Assembly (NCBI GenBank): GCA_014189685.1
Contig: DVAB01000024.1
Coordinates: 1-36,525, forward strand
Source of the DNA: Candidatus Naiadarchaeum limnaeum
GTDB taxonomy: Archaea > Undinarchaeota > Undinarchaeia > Undinarchaeales > Naiadarchaeaceae
Direction of reading: 5' to 3'
Length of the DNA: 36,525 bases
Numbering within the stretch: the stretch's first letter is position 1; each line of letters opens with the position of its first letter. A program made the translations under genes and the position numbers. Positions 1 to 6,596 of this stretch are shown here, piece by piece. The notes below the pieces were generated by a model. That model ran no database searches. It worked only from the letters and a program-made list of their open reading frames with translations, and was not told the DNA's origin.

Positions 1-489
1 GAGTCTGGGGTACCTTATGTAATCTTGCGCCCTAATACAATATATGGCCCTGGAGAACGTCAAGGTATAACAGAACTTATTAAATTGGTTAGAAAAAGTT
101 ATGTAGTCCCGATGGTTGGTAGTGGTAGAGCTATGCTCCAACCGATCCATGTCAGTGATGTGTGCAAAGCAGTATTGGCATCAGCTAATCCTTCTATTAA
201 AAACGACATTTTTGAAATTGGAGGCCCAGACACACTCACTTTCAAACAACTTATAGAATTGATCGCCAAAGAACTTGGTGTAAAGAGGATAACAGTGCCA
301 ATTCCCGTTTCTTTACTGGTAGCAGGCTCCTGGTTTTATAATCGACTTGCCCATCAACCTTGGAACAAGGACAAACTTCTGAATCTAACAAAAGATAAAA
401 GCATGAATATCACAAGAATGCGCAATGAATTCGGGATTCAGCCAATAGGTGTAAAAGAAGGCATTAAAGAGCTAGTTAAAATCACTTAA
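1..489 (+). CDS. NAD-dependent epimerase/dehydratase (extended SDR), C-terminal part only
   Basis: The reading frame is open at base 1 and ends at the TAA at 487-489, so the gene begins before the window and only about 162 residues are seen. The NAD-binding GxxGxxG region is missing. The visible part matches the substrate-binding half of extended or atypical SDRs: an RPNTIYGPGE stretch near the start, then PIHVSDVCKAV, where this family contacts substrate and cofactor, then an FEIGGPDTLTF block. Such proteins act on nucleotide sugars or related NAD(P)-linked substrates; the substrate cannot be told. It converges on cysS with one base between the two stop codons. Confidence 0.8.
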   Translation, partial: ESGVPYVILRPNTIYGPGERQGITELIKLVRKSYVVPMVGSGRAMLQPIHVSDVCKAVLASANPSIKNDIFEIGGPDTLTFKQLIELIAKELGVKRITVPIPVSLLVAGSWFYNRLAHQPWNKDKLLNLTKDKSMNITRMRNEFGIQPIGVKEGIKELVKIT

Positions 490-490
490 T

Positions 491-1972
491 TTATTTCACC
501 AGCTTCCATTTTGCCCCTTCTTCCGTATCCTCTACTTTGATTCCAATATTTAAAAGCTCTTTTCTTAGCGCATCAGCATCTACAAAATTCTTATTTTGTC
601 TGAATTGCTCTCTAAGTACAAGCGCAGCTCTCATCAATGATTCTAAATCCCCTTCCTTAATTTCATAATCCGGCGAGAATTTTTTTATAATCTGAGTAAC
701 TCTTTCCTCTAAGCCTTTTACTAGCTGTGGCTCTGCTCTCATTTCTAAAATTCCAAGAACCTTGTCTAGCTCGAAGATTGCCTTTAAAATAGCAGCAGCA
801 TTCCTCTGGCTTATTTTTTTAGCATCAATTAGCTTGTTTATATCGCGAATAAAATTGAAAAGTGTTGCAAGTGCGCGAGGCATATCCAAATTGTCATCCA
901 TAGCCTTTTCAAACTCAGCGCACAGTTTTTTGAGCAATCTGTCTGCCTTTGGATTATTTTTAGTCCCTTTTGCCTCTTCAAGCCTATCAACAAAAGTAAA
1001 GATTCTCCCAACAGCATTTTTCGCAGCTTCCAATTCCTCAAATGTAAAGTTTAATTTTTGTTTGTAATGCGCAGAAAGCAGAGCATATTTTATTGCGCTG
1101 GCTGCATACCCTTTGTTTAGCAAATCGCGCAGCGTGTAAAAGTTTCCGAGAGATTTTGACATTTTCTTATTATTTACAAGCAAATGCTCGCAGTGTACCC
1201 AATATTTTACAAGTTTCTTTCCAGTAGTGCCTTCGCTTTGCGCTATCTCATTTTCATGATGTGGAAAAATCAGATCAACCCCTCCTGTATGGATATCAAA
1301 AGTTTTTCCCAAATGGCGCATGCTCATTGCGCTGCACTCAATGTGCCATCCTGGACGACCTTTCCCAATATCGGTTTCCCAAAAAATATTGCCATCTTGG
1401 AAGTCCCATGCTTTCCAAAGCGCGAAATCCTGAGCTTCCTCTTTTGTATATTGATCCTGTTTTACGCGGGCGCCGGCTTTTAATTTTTTAATTTGCAGGC
1501 CAGAGAGTTTTCCATATTTTTTGAATTTTCTAATGTTGTAATAAGTTGAGCCATCCTCTCCTTGGTATGCAATTTTTTTCTTTTGTAATTGCTTTATCAA
1601 TCCAATCATATCATTGATGTGCTCTGTTGCGCGGGGGTAGATATCAGCACGTTTTATATTCAAAGTTCTTATGTCCTCAAAAAAAGCATCCACATATTTT
1701 TTTGTAAATTCGTTTAATGGAACTTTTAATGCATGCGCGCCGCGAATTGTTTTATCATCGATATCTGTTAGATTCATTACTTGCTTTACTTTGTATCCTT
1801 TGTGCTCCAAATATTTTCTTAAAATATCTTGGAAAACATATGCACGGAAATTTCCGATATGCGCGTAATCATAAACAGTCGGGCCGCAACTGTACATTAA
1901 AACTATTTTGTCCTTTAGCGGTTTGAAGGGTTCTTTCTTTTTTGTTAGGGTGTTATAGAGTTTAAGCGTCAT
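491..1972 (-). CDS. cysS: Cysteinyl-tRNA synthetase
   Basis: Class I aminoacyl-tRNA synthetase that charges tRNA-Cys with cysteine in the cytoplasm. The 493-residue length is normal for the family. Visible signatures are the N-terminal zinc cysteine in SCGPTVYDY (Cys29), the HIGH motif as HIGN (residues 38-41), the ECSAM and HHENEIAQSEG blocks that bind zinc and substrate, and the KMSKS loop as KKMSKSLGN near residue 270. A helical anticodon-binding C-terminus follows. Its ATG overlaps the stop of the small upstream gene (ATGA), so translation is probably coupled and transcription probably starts at the TATA box near 2281-2290. A tRNA-Cys gene lies on the same strand about 470 bp upstream. 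Confidence 0.97.
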   Translation of the reverse strand: MTLKLYNTLTKKKEPFKPLKDKIVLMYSCGPTVYDYAHIGNFRAYVFQDILRKYLEHKGYKVKQVMNLTDIDDKTIRGAHALKVPLNEFTKKYVDAFFEDIRTLNIKRADIYPRATEHINDMIGLIKQLQKKKIAYQGEDGSTYYNIRKFKKYGKLSGLQIKKLKAGARVKQDQYTKEEAQDFALWKAWDFQDGNIFWETDIGKGRPGWHIECSAMSMRHLGKTFDIHTGGVDLIFPHHENEIAQSEGTTGKKLVKYWVHCEHLLVNNKKMSKSLGNFYTLRDLLNKGYAASAIKYALLSAHYKQKLNFTFEELEAAKNAVGRIFTFVDRLEEAKGTKNNPKADRLLKKLCAEFEKAMDDNLDMPRALATLFNFIRDINKLIDAKKISQRNAAAILKAIFELDKVLGILEMRAEPQLVKGLEERVTQIIKKFSPDYEIKEGDLESLMRAALVLREQFRQNKNFVDADALRKELLNIGIKVEDTEEGAKWKLVK

Positions 1973-2256
1973 CGGAGTAAAACTTTAAAAAATATTACAA
2001 TTCGCCCGCTTCTTTCAATATATCTGATGCCAAGTTCAGGGTATGACACCTTTTTAAGAATTGCATTTGCTTCTTCAACATTTTTTCTCAATATTTCCAA
2101 TAAATTCACCACCTCTTCCTTAGCAATTAAATGCTGATAGTGAAATCTTATCTTTATACCCTTCTTTAGAATCTCCATTATTTTTTCCGGCATACTCCTT
2201 GGCAACTTCCTTAATTGTCTTATCGTGTCCATTTGGATGAGAATAACCACTCTCAT
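1969..2256 (-). CDS. Small hypothetical protein upstream of cysS
   Basis: A 95-residue protein of unknown function. It is basic and mostly helical in appearance, with a central stretch rich in Ile, Leu, Glu and Lys and a hydrophobic, beta-like C-terminus ending IVIFFKVLLR. I see no known motif. The ATG at 2256 is supported by a TATA-like box (TATTATAAAA on the minus strand, 2281-2290) about 30 nt upstream, which would give a nearly leaderless mRNA. An internal Met at residue 9 is an alternative start. Its stop overlaps the cysS start by 4 bp (ATGA), so it is probably the first gene of a two-gene operon with cysS. Confidence 0.6.
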   Translation of the reverse strand: MRVVILIQMDTIRQLRKLPRSMPEKIMEILKKGIKIRFHYQHLIAKEEVVNLLEILRKNVEEANAILKKVSYPELGIRYIERSGRIVIFFKVLLR

Positions 2257-2280
2257 ATCTTAGTCCTCTTATGCGTTCGT

Positions 2281-2290
2281 TTTTATAATA
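2281..2290 (-). promoter_or_regulatory. TATA box for the 2256 gene and cysS
   Basis: On the minus strand this reads TATTATAAAA, centred about 30 nt upstream of the ATG at 2256. This is the usual archaeal TATA-to-start distance for a leaderless or very short leader mRNA. Confidence 0.55.
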
Positions 2291-2297
2291 TTTGTAG

Positions 2298-2322
2298 AGC
2301 GGAGGGTGGGATTTGAACCCAC
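2298..2322 (-). tRNA. Orphan tRNA 3' end (T-arm plus acceptor 3' strand)
   Basis: On the minus strand 2322-2306 form a perfect T-arm: 5-bp stem GTGGG/CCCAC around the canonical loop TTCAAAT. An acceptor 3' strand CCTCCGC (2305-2299) and a discriminator U (2298) follow. No GCGGAGG partner for the acceptor exists upstream on this strand, nor anywhere in the window. Directly upstream is a 6-bp hairpin (2323-2340), where a class II variable arm would lie, and GTAGTCTGGCG, which could be the 3' side of an anticodon arm. It is therefore a split-tRNA 3' half, a tRNA pseudogene or an integration-site remnant. A normal complete tRNA can be excluded within the sequence shown. Confidence 0.55.
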
Positions 2323-2408
2323 ACTCGCTAGGCGGCGAGTACGCCAGACTACATTGGGGACATTCGCAGTTAACTTTGCAATTTGTCATTTGTGAAGCGA
2401 AGTCCCCA
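2323..2408. repeat. Composite hairpin element, copy 1
   Basis: Two hairpins in tandem. Hairpin A is 2323-2328 (ACTCGC) with 2335-2340 (GCGAGT), loop TAGGCG. Hairpin B is 2355-2361 (TGGGGAC) plus 2363-2367 (TTCGC), pairing with 2397-2401 (GCGAA) and 2402-2408 (GTCCCCA), with one bulged base at 2362. The loop of B contains CTTTGCAATTTGTC and then TTTGTGAA. The same architecture recurs at 4070-4137 with the same stem sequence and bulge position, and hairpin B recurs in altered form at 7920-7956. On the plus strand B is followed by a pyrimidine-rich tail (CTTCTATTTTT), so it could be a plus-strand RNA terminus. On the minus strand it leads into the tRNA-like 3' end. Confidence 0.6.
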
Positions 2409-2446
2409 AATAGGCTTATTTCTGCTTCTATTTTTGATACTTTGAA

Positions 2447-2520
2447 AGCAGAGGGTGAGATTTGAACTCACATAGACACGCTCTGCAGGCGTGCGCATGA
2501 CCGTGTTCTGCCACCTCTGC
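2447..2520 (-). tRNA. tRNA-Cys (GCA)
   Basis: A complete 74-nt cloverleaf on the minus strand. The acceptor is GCAGAGG/CCTCTGC (2520-2514 with 2454-2448). The anticodon stem is CACGC/GCGTG around loop CTGCAGA, giving anticodon GCA with U33. The T-arm is GTGAG-TTCAAAT-CTCAC. The discriminator is U at 2447, as expected for tRNA-Cys. No intron is present and CCA is not encoded. The gene lies on the same strand as cysS, upstream of it. Confidence 0.95.
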
Positions 2521-2658
2521 ACAATAGTTTCTAAACTAGTTCCCGAAAACTCCAAAGAAATCAAATGAGAACTAGGGCTTGCCTATGCTTTTGCTTCTAG
2601 CAGCAACAACAGCACAGACGAATTTGATTCATGATAATAATAGTATGTTTTTTATTAT
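2521..2658. other. Intergenic region with one hairpin
   Basis: No gene is seen. A 7-bp inverted repeat, CTAGTTC at 2536-2542 and GAACTAG at 2569-2575, lies in the 5' flank of tRNA-Cys. The rest is AT-rich (TGATAATAATAG and T runs) and is probably the 3' flank of the gene ending at 2659. I see no clear TATA box for tRNA-Cys. Confidence 0.4.
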
Positions 2659-3096
2659 TTAAGCATAACCTTTTTTTGTATCCTCAGATTTTGGCTGCTC
2701 AATCACAACGCTCGGCAGCTGGATTGGCATTGGTAAGCGCGCTTCTTTTGCAAGCCACAAAGCCTGCAGAGTTGAGGCGCGTAGGATTACATTTTGCACT
2801 TCCTGGAAGGCATTCATATCCTTGAAAGTTGTTCTCCCCTTTTCTTCCTTTATCGCGTCTGTGAGTTTAGGGGCTATGTATATCACTCGGCCACCAATTT
2901 TAATATCTCCTACATCAGGGGTGTAATTAGTCGTGAATTCAAAATGTACAACAATTGCCTCTACCCCGGAAACATCTTTCTTTTCAATTTTCTTTATGGC
3001 GCTGTTGCTATTTATCTTGAAATCTGCAGCAGCCGGTGTCTGGTGTTCCTTTCTGTTCGCCTCCAGCTTCTCAAATATAACATCTATGATTGGCAT
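2659..3096 (-). CDS. Hypothetical protein, 145 aa
   Basis: I do not recognise the family. The protein is soluble and looks like a mixed alpha/beta fold. It starts MPIIDVIFEKLEANRK, then has a central beta-rich stretch (EAIVVHFEFTTNY, GDIKIGGRVIYIAP) and ends in a charged tail, EQPKSEDTKKGYA. No signal peptide or membrane segment is visible. The start is supported by a TATA box on the minus strand (CTTTTTAAAG, about 3121-3130) roughly 29 nt upstream, which implies a leaderless mRNA. It is transcribed divergently from the gene at 3176. The length, smooth reading frame and promoter make it a real gene of unknown function. Confidence 0.65.
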   Translation of the reverse strand: MPIIDVIFEKLEANRKEHQTPAAADFKINSNSAIKKIEKKDVSGVEAIVVHFEFTTNYTPDVGDIKIGGRVIYIAPKLTDAIKEEKGRTTFKDMNAFQEVQNVILRASTLQALWLAKEARLPMPIQLPSVVIEQPKSEDTKKGYA

Positions 3097-3118
3097 AGTG
3101 CCTCTATCTTAAATGAAG

Positions 3119-3158
3119 TGCTTTAAAAAGGTTTCGTGTAAGAATTATTATAAATCTG
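3119..3158. promoter_or_regulatory. Divergent TATA boxes for the 3096 and 3176 genes
   Basis: Two TATA-like boxes lie back to back. CTTTAAAAAG (3121-3130) serves the minus-strand gene starting at 3096. ATTATAAAT (3147-3155) is centred about 25 nt before the ATG at 3176 on the plus strand. Both spacings imply leaderless transcripts. Confidence 0.6.
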
Positions 3159-3175
3159 TATAAACATAAAATAGT

Positions 3176-4057
3176 ATGCCTAAAGCAAAAACACTATCAC
3201 TTTTTGATTTAGATCCAAATGATTTTATCGTTAATCTTAGCAAGCAAGATGCTCGTTCACTTGGCGCAAGGATAAAAATATTAACGGTGGGGGAATTCTC
3301 AAGTTTGTTAACAGAATTTGCTAAAAGAAATAGGCAGTCTGCAGAGGAAGTGAAGCGTAGATACGAGAGCAGAGTAAACTCAATAATGACAGGGGAGCGC
3401 CCTCGTGCGTTTATTAGGGTTTGGCGTGTATATCTTACGTTTACTAAGGAATCAATGACTTTTCCTTTTGTTCTTGATGAAAGAATTGCAAAATTTTTTT
3501 GTAACTTTTTATTTTTGGCTAGCATAGATAAAAGAGGGGCATTTTACTTTATCTTAGACAATAAACAACAACTTGCGGATTTAATTAATGAGCTAGCAGT
3601 TTTTGGGAGGCTTCAAAAGAAGGGCCGCGATTTGATTCCTGGAGAGGAGCGCAAGGGGAAGGTATGGCGAATTCCTTTCCTAGTCAGCTCATTAATTTTT
3701 TCTTGGATCGCTAAATATGAGAAAAAATCATATAAACAAATTAGCTCAGAATTTATTGAAAAAGGCCCACAACTTTACAAACTTCTAGGAGACTATGAAG
3801 CGGTTTATAGAAAATACGCTAATTCCACAGAGCCAAGAATATTAATTAAAGGGAAAGCGAGAAAACCCTTGGCAGTGGGCCCCCCTCTAATTGCGGTTGA
3901 GCGCACAATTAAAGGCATAGCGTGTCCAGTCTGTAAGAACCTTGTTACCTTTACAGTAGGAACCGCGTTAACCGATGGAGAAAAAGTATTGTGCCGAAAT
4001 TGTAAAAGAAATGGAGTGGACACAGTTGTTGGAAAAGCTACTTATGAAGAGATTTAG
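3176..4057 (+). CDS. Hypothetical protein with C-terminal zinc ribbon
   Basis: A 293-residue soluble protein that I do not recognise. The N-terminal part (about 1-90) is helical and charged, the middle is basic with alternating hydrophobic segments, and the C-terminus has two CxxC pairs, CPVC at about 250-253 and CRNC at about 273-276, spaced like a zinc ribbon. A zinc ribbon in a basic protein suggests contact with nucleic acid or the translation/transcription apparatus, which is inference only. The ATG at 3176 has a TATA box 25 nt upstream. The stop codon TAG (4055-4057) lies within the first hairpin of the copy 2 repeat element, so that element may form the 3' end of this mRNA. Confidence 0.7.
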   Translation: MPKAKTLSLFDLDPNDFIVNLSKQDARSLGARIKILTVGEFSSLLTEFAKRNRQSAEEVKRRYESRVNSIMTGERPRAFIRVWRVYLTFTKESMTFPFVLDERIAKFFCNFLFLASIDKRGAFYFILDNKQQLADLINELAVFGRLQKKGRDLIPGEERKGKVWRIPFLVSSLIFSWIAKYEKKSYKQISSEFIEKGPQLYKLLGDYEAVYRKYANSTEPRILIKGKARKPLAVGPPLIAVERTIKGIACPVCKNLVTFTVGTALTDGEKVLCRNCKRNGVDTVVGKATYEEI

Positions 4058-4137
4058 AAAGGTTCCTTTCTCGCCAGGCCGCGAGTAGGCCAAGGGACGT
4101 TCGCTCGCTTTGAAATTTGTGAATCGCGAAGTCCCTT
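4056..4137. repeat. Composite hairpin element, copy 2
   Basis: Three successive inverted repeats. AGAAAGG/CCTTTCT (4056-4062 with 4065-4071) overlaps the stop codon of the preceding gene. Hairpin A is CTCGC/GCGAG (4070-4074 with 4081-4085), loop CAGGCC. Hairpin B is AAGGGAC plus TTCGC (4092-4098, 4100-4104) pairing with GCGAA plus GTCCCTT (4126-4130, 4131-4137), with a single bulge at 4099. The B loop has CTTTGAAATTTGTGAA. Stem sequence, bulge position and loop match copy 1 at 2323-2408. A CTTCTATTTAT tail follows on the plus strand. It fills the gap between two convergent genes. Confidence 0.6.
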
Positions 4138-4158
4138 AATCTTCCGCTTCTATTTATC

Positions 4159-5346
4159 CTACTTTGTAGCTTTTAAAAACTCTTCAACCCTATCAAACGC
4201 TTCCCCTAAAATCTCAACCTTTGGTAGAAAAACTCCTCTAAAATGCCCTGTTCCAAATTTTTTCCCAAAACCGCTTCCATTAACAAATAGAACATATTTT
4301 TTGTGCAATAAATCAAGAACAAATTTTTTATCATTCCTTGCATATTTTGGGTGCTCGATTTTTGGAAATATGTAAAAAGTCCCTTCTGGTTTTGCTGTGG
4401 ATAACCCTTCAATTTCGTTTAATCGTTTGTGAGCATAATCCCTTCTTTTTCTTAGTTTCCTTTTTGTTTTCTTGATGTGGGTTGTCGGGCCTTTTAATGC
4501 GGCCAAATAAGCGTATTGTCCAGGCGTGTTAGCGCACAATCGAATTCTCGCCTGTCTTATGCAGGCATCAAACAATTCCTCAAAATTATTGCTCAATGCC
4601 ATATATCCAATTCTCCATCCCGGCGCGAGGTAGACTTTTGAAATGCCGTTTAATTGAATAAATTTCGCATCTTTAGAAAGAGAGCACGGGCTCACATGCT
4701 TTTTGTAATTCATTTGATCGTAAATCTCATCAGAAATAATTGGCAAATTATACGCCGCAGCAACATCAACAATTTGCTGCAGAGTTTTCTTTGAATAAAC
4801 AGCGCCTGTTGGGTTATTCGGGTTTATAATTACAATTGCCTTTGTGCGCTTTGTGATTTTTTTCTCCAAATAATCAATATCGGGCTGCCACCCCTCGCTT
4901 TCAATGCATCTGTACTCAATAGGATTTCCGCCGAAATATTTTACAAAAGATGTGTAAGGAGGATAGCTCGGGCCCGGAATTAGAATATTATCCCCTTGCT
5001 CAACTAGAGCTCCAAAGAGAAAGAGCAATGCTTCTGAAACGCCGTTTGTTATTATAATTTTATCTGCATTTAATTTAACGCGGTTAAACTTTTTCTCTCT
5101 TTGAACAAGTGCTTCTCTTAACTCCTTTAGCCCCTGCGAATCCTCGTAATAGTTGCGCCTATTTTTCAGAGCATGTGCATAGGCATTTTTAATAAAATCA
5201 GGGGTATCAAAATCAAATCGATTCGGATCGCCAATATTTAGCTTAATTATTTTTTTTCCTTTTGCCTCAAGCTTTTGTGCCGGAACAACCAAGTCTCTTA
5301 TCGCATATTCAATAGTTTCTGAGCGCCTTGTTACATTTAAAGCCAT
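4159..5346 (-). CDS. Class I/II aminotransferase (PLP-dependent)
   Basis: A fold-type I aminotransferase that moves an amino group between an amino acid and a 2-oxo acid; alanine, aspartate or aromatic specificity cannot be decided. With the ATG at 5346 the protein has 395 residues, normal for the family. Signatures are GDPN near residue 40, NPNNPTG (about 175-181), the PLP-binding Asp in ISDEIYD (Asp206), and the Schiff-base Lys in NGISKVYLAPGWRIGY (Lys237). A substrate-carboxylate Arg would lie near GHFRGVF at the C-terminus. An earlier in-frame start at 5370 exists, but a TATA box at 5371-5379 puts the transcript start near 5349, which favours 5346. Confidence 0.93.
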   Translation of the reverse strand: MALNVTRRSETIEYAIRDLVVPAQKLEAKGKKIIKLNIGDPNRFDFDTPDFIKNAYAHALKNRRNYYEDSQGLKELREALVQREKKFNRVKLNADKIIITNGVSEALLFLFGALVEQGDNILIPGPSYPPYTSFVKYFGGNPIEYRCIESEGWQPDIDYLEKKITKRTKAIVIINPNNPTGAVYSKKTLQQIVDVAAAYNLPIISDEIYDQMNYKKHVSPCSLSKDAKFIQLNGISKVYLAPGWRIGYMALSNNFEELFDACIRQARIRLCANTPGQYAYLAALKGPTTHIKKTKRKLRKRRDYAHKRLNEIEGLSTAKPEGTFYIFPKIEHPKYARNDKKFVLDLLHKKYVLFVNGSGFGKKFGTGHFRGVFLPKVEILGEAFDRVEEFLKATK

Positions 5347-5370
5347 TTGGCAGAAGTAAGTAAAGTACAA

Positions 5371-5379
5371 TATTTAAAG
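5371..5379 (-). promoter_or_regulatory. TATA box for the aminotransferase gene
   Basis: Minus-strand CTTTAAATA is centred about 29 nt upstream of the ATG at 5346. This implies a very short or absent 5' leader and decides the start codon. Confidence 0.6.
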
Positions 5380-5394
5380 ATTGCTCAATGGATT

Positions 5395-5745
5395 TTATCC
5401 GTGCGAATCCCCGCAGCCACAGCTTGACTTAAAATTCTCGTTATTAACTTTAAATCCGCTTCCCTGCAAACTTTCAACATAATCAATCACAGCATTTTTC
5501 ATCATTGAGAGGCTGAATTTATCAACTATTACTTTTAATCCGCTTTTCTCAATCGCAACATCATCTGCAGCCTGATTTTTATCAAGAACAAAATCATAAG
5601 TAAATCCTGCGCATCCGCCAGGCAGAATTCTAATCCTCAATCCATAATCTGCTTTATTCTCGCGCTGCATTATTGCTTTTACTTTTTCAACAGCAAAATC
5701 CGTTATTGTAACCTTCTCCACTTCCTGTTGTATTTTCGGTTCCAT
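5395..5745 (-). CDS. Iron-sulfur cluster assembly A-type protein (IscA/ErpA/HesB family)
   Basis: A 116-residue A-type carrier protein. The family binds an Fe-S cluster or iron and hands it to target proteins in the cytoplasm. The three expected cysteines are present: Cys45 in LPGGCAGFTY, and Cys109 and Cys111 in the C-terminal SCGCG motif. The length is normal for the family. The ATG at 5745 has a palindromic TATA box (CTTTATAAAG, 5768-5777) about 27 nt upstream, so the mRNA is probably leaderless. The gene is divergent from the membrane-anchored protein at 5826. No IscS/SufS or scaffold gene is nearby. Confidence 0.92.
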   Translation of the reverse strand: MEPKIQQEVEKVTITDFAVEKVKAIMQRENKADYGLRIRILPGGCAGFTYDFVLDKNQAADDVAIEKSGLKVIVDKFSLSMMKNAVIDYVESLQGSGFKVNNENFKSSCGCGDSHG

Positions 5746-5767
5746 GCTATCAATTAGGGATGCCTAA

Positions 5768-5805
5768 CTTTATAAAGTTTTCTTCTTCCATAATGTATAT
5801 AAATA
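5768..5805. promoter_or_regulatory. Divergent promoters for the 5745 and 5826 genes
   Basis: CTTTATAAAG (5768-5777) is about 27 nt from the minus-strand ATG at 5745. TATATAAATA (5796-5805) is about 26 nt from the plus-strand ATG at 5826. Both fit leaderless transcription. Confidence 0.65.
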
Positions 5806-5825
5806 CTCGCACTTTAAATTGCAGT

Positions 5826-6470
5826 ATGGCAAAAAAATCAGAATCTGAAAAAGCAATGCCAGCAATGAAATTGCCAATGGATCCGAAGATGCTCGGAGCA
5901 ATAGTCGTAGTTATTATTATTGTAGCAGCGGTTTTTATGATGCGCGGCCCTTCAAACGGCCCAGAAACTGGTGGAACTACAACAGGCGGGGACGAGCCAT
6001 TAGCACCCCCAAGTCCACCGGCTCCAGAGCAGCCTGCAGCAACTTATGGATGCACCACAAATATCCAGTGCGATGATAAGGACAGGTGTACAACAGATAG
6101 TTGCTCAGCAGGAGTATGCAAAAATACCCCAGAGCCAGATTGTGCAGTTTCAACAGAGCAACAGCCAAAAATTGTCGCTGTTAACTTTGGTTCAAAAGAA
6201 GACGAATTTGTCCAGATCGAGGGGAAGAATTGGTATGTTGATAACTGGGTAATAACAAATGGCAAAGGCGAAGTTCTCATTAAATTTTTCCAAACTTATA
6301 CAACAGAGAACAAAATAAATGGCAAGTGGACAATATATACTAGCTGCGCCAGTCTGAGCACAAGCACCATAAAGTACGTTTGCAAGGACAAGGGTTTCTT
6401 CAGCGACACAGGGGACAAGGCAATTCTAAAGGACGAAGTTGGCAATGTTATTTCAGAGATGGCTGGATAA
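5826..6470 (+). CDS. Membrane-anchored extracellular protein with Cys-rich and lamin-tail-like domains
   Basis: A 214-residue protein. A short charged N-terminus is followed by one membrane segment (about 22-39, GAIVVVIIIVAAVF), so the rest should lie outside the cell. Next come a Pro/Gly/Thr-rich linker (about 41-72), a small Cys-rich module with six cysteines (76, 82, 88, 93, 98, 106) likely to form disulfides, and a C-terminal beta-rich domain (about 115-214). That domain has the pattern of a lamin-tail domain: DEFVQIEGKNW, then DNWVITNGKG, then GDKAILKDEVGNVI. The start at 5826 rather than an earlier in-frame ATG is set by the TATA box 26 nt upstream. A surface or binding role is inference. 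Confidence 0.75.
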   Translation: MAKKSESEKAMPAMKLPMDPKMLGAIVVVIIIVAAVFMMRGPSNGPETGGTTTGGDEPLAPPSPPAPEQPAATYGCTTNIQCDDKDRCTTDSCSAGVCKNTPEPDCAVSTEQQPKIVAVNFGSKEDEFVQIEGKNWYVDNWVITNGKGEVLIKFFQTYTTENKINGKWTIYTSCASLSTSTIKYVCKDKGFFSDTGDKAILKDEVGNVISEMAG

Positions 6471-6519
6471 GCACGTCTTTGAGTACAACTGTTGATTTTT
6501 TCTTATTTTTGTATTTATG

Positions 6520-6576
6520 CTACTTATAGTTTTAAGGGATGAATCTGCAAATATAATTTCAGAGATGACTAGCTAA
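6520..6576 (+). pseudogene. Relic of a duplicated lamin-tail-like gene 3' end
   Basis: Read in frame from 6520 this encodes LLIVLRDESANIISEMTS and a TAA stop. It closely matches the last residues of the gene ending at 6470 (AILKDEVGNVISEMAG and TAA), with matches at both protein and DNA level (TTTCAGAGATG in both). No open frame extends upstream, where the sequence is T-rich. It is most simply the decayed 3' end of a tandem paralogue. The rest of 6471-6596 is T-rich and may end the transcript of the upstream gene. Confidence 0.55.
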
Positions 6577-6596
6577 TTTATTTGCTTTTTGTACTA

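Noticed and set aside
2120-2389. An 89-codon minus-strand frame running through the tRNA-like 3' end and copy 1 element.
   Set aside because: It crosses structured non-coding sequence and the promoter of the 2256 gene, and its product has no protein-like pattern.
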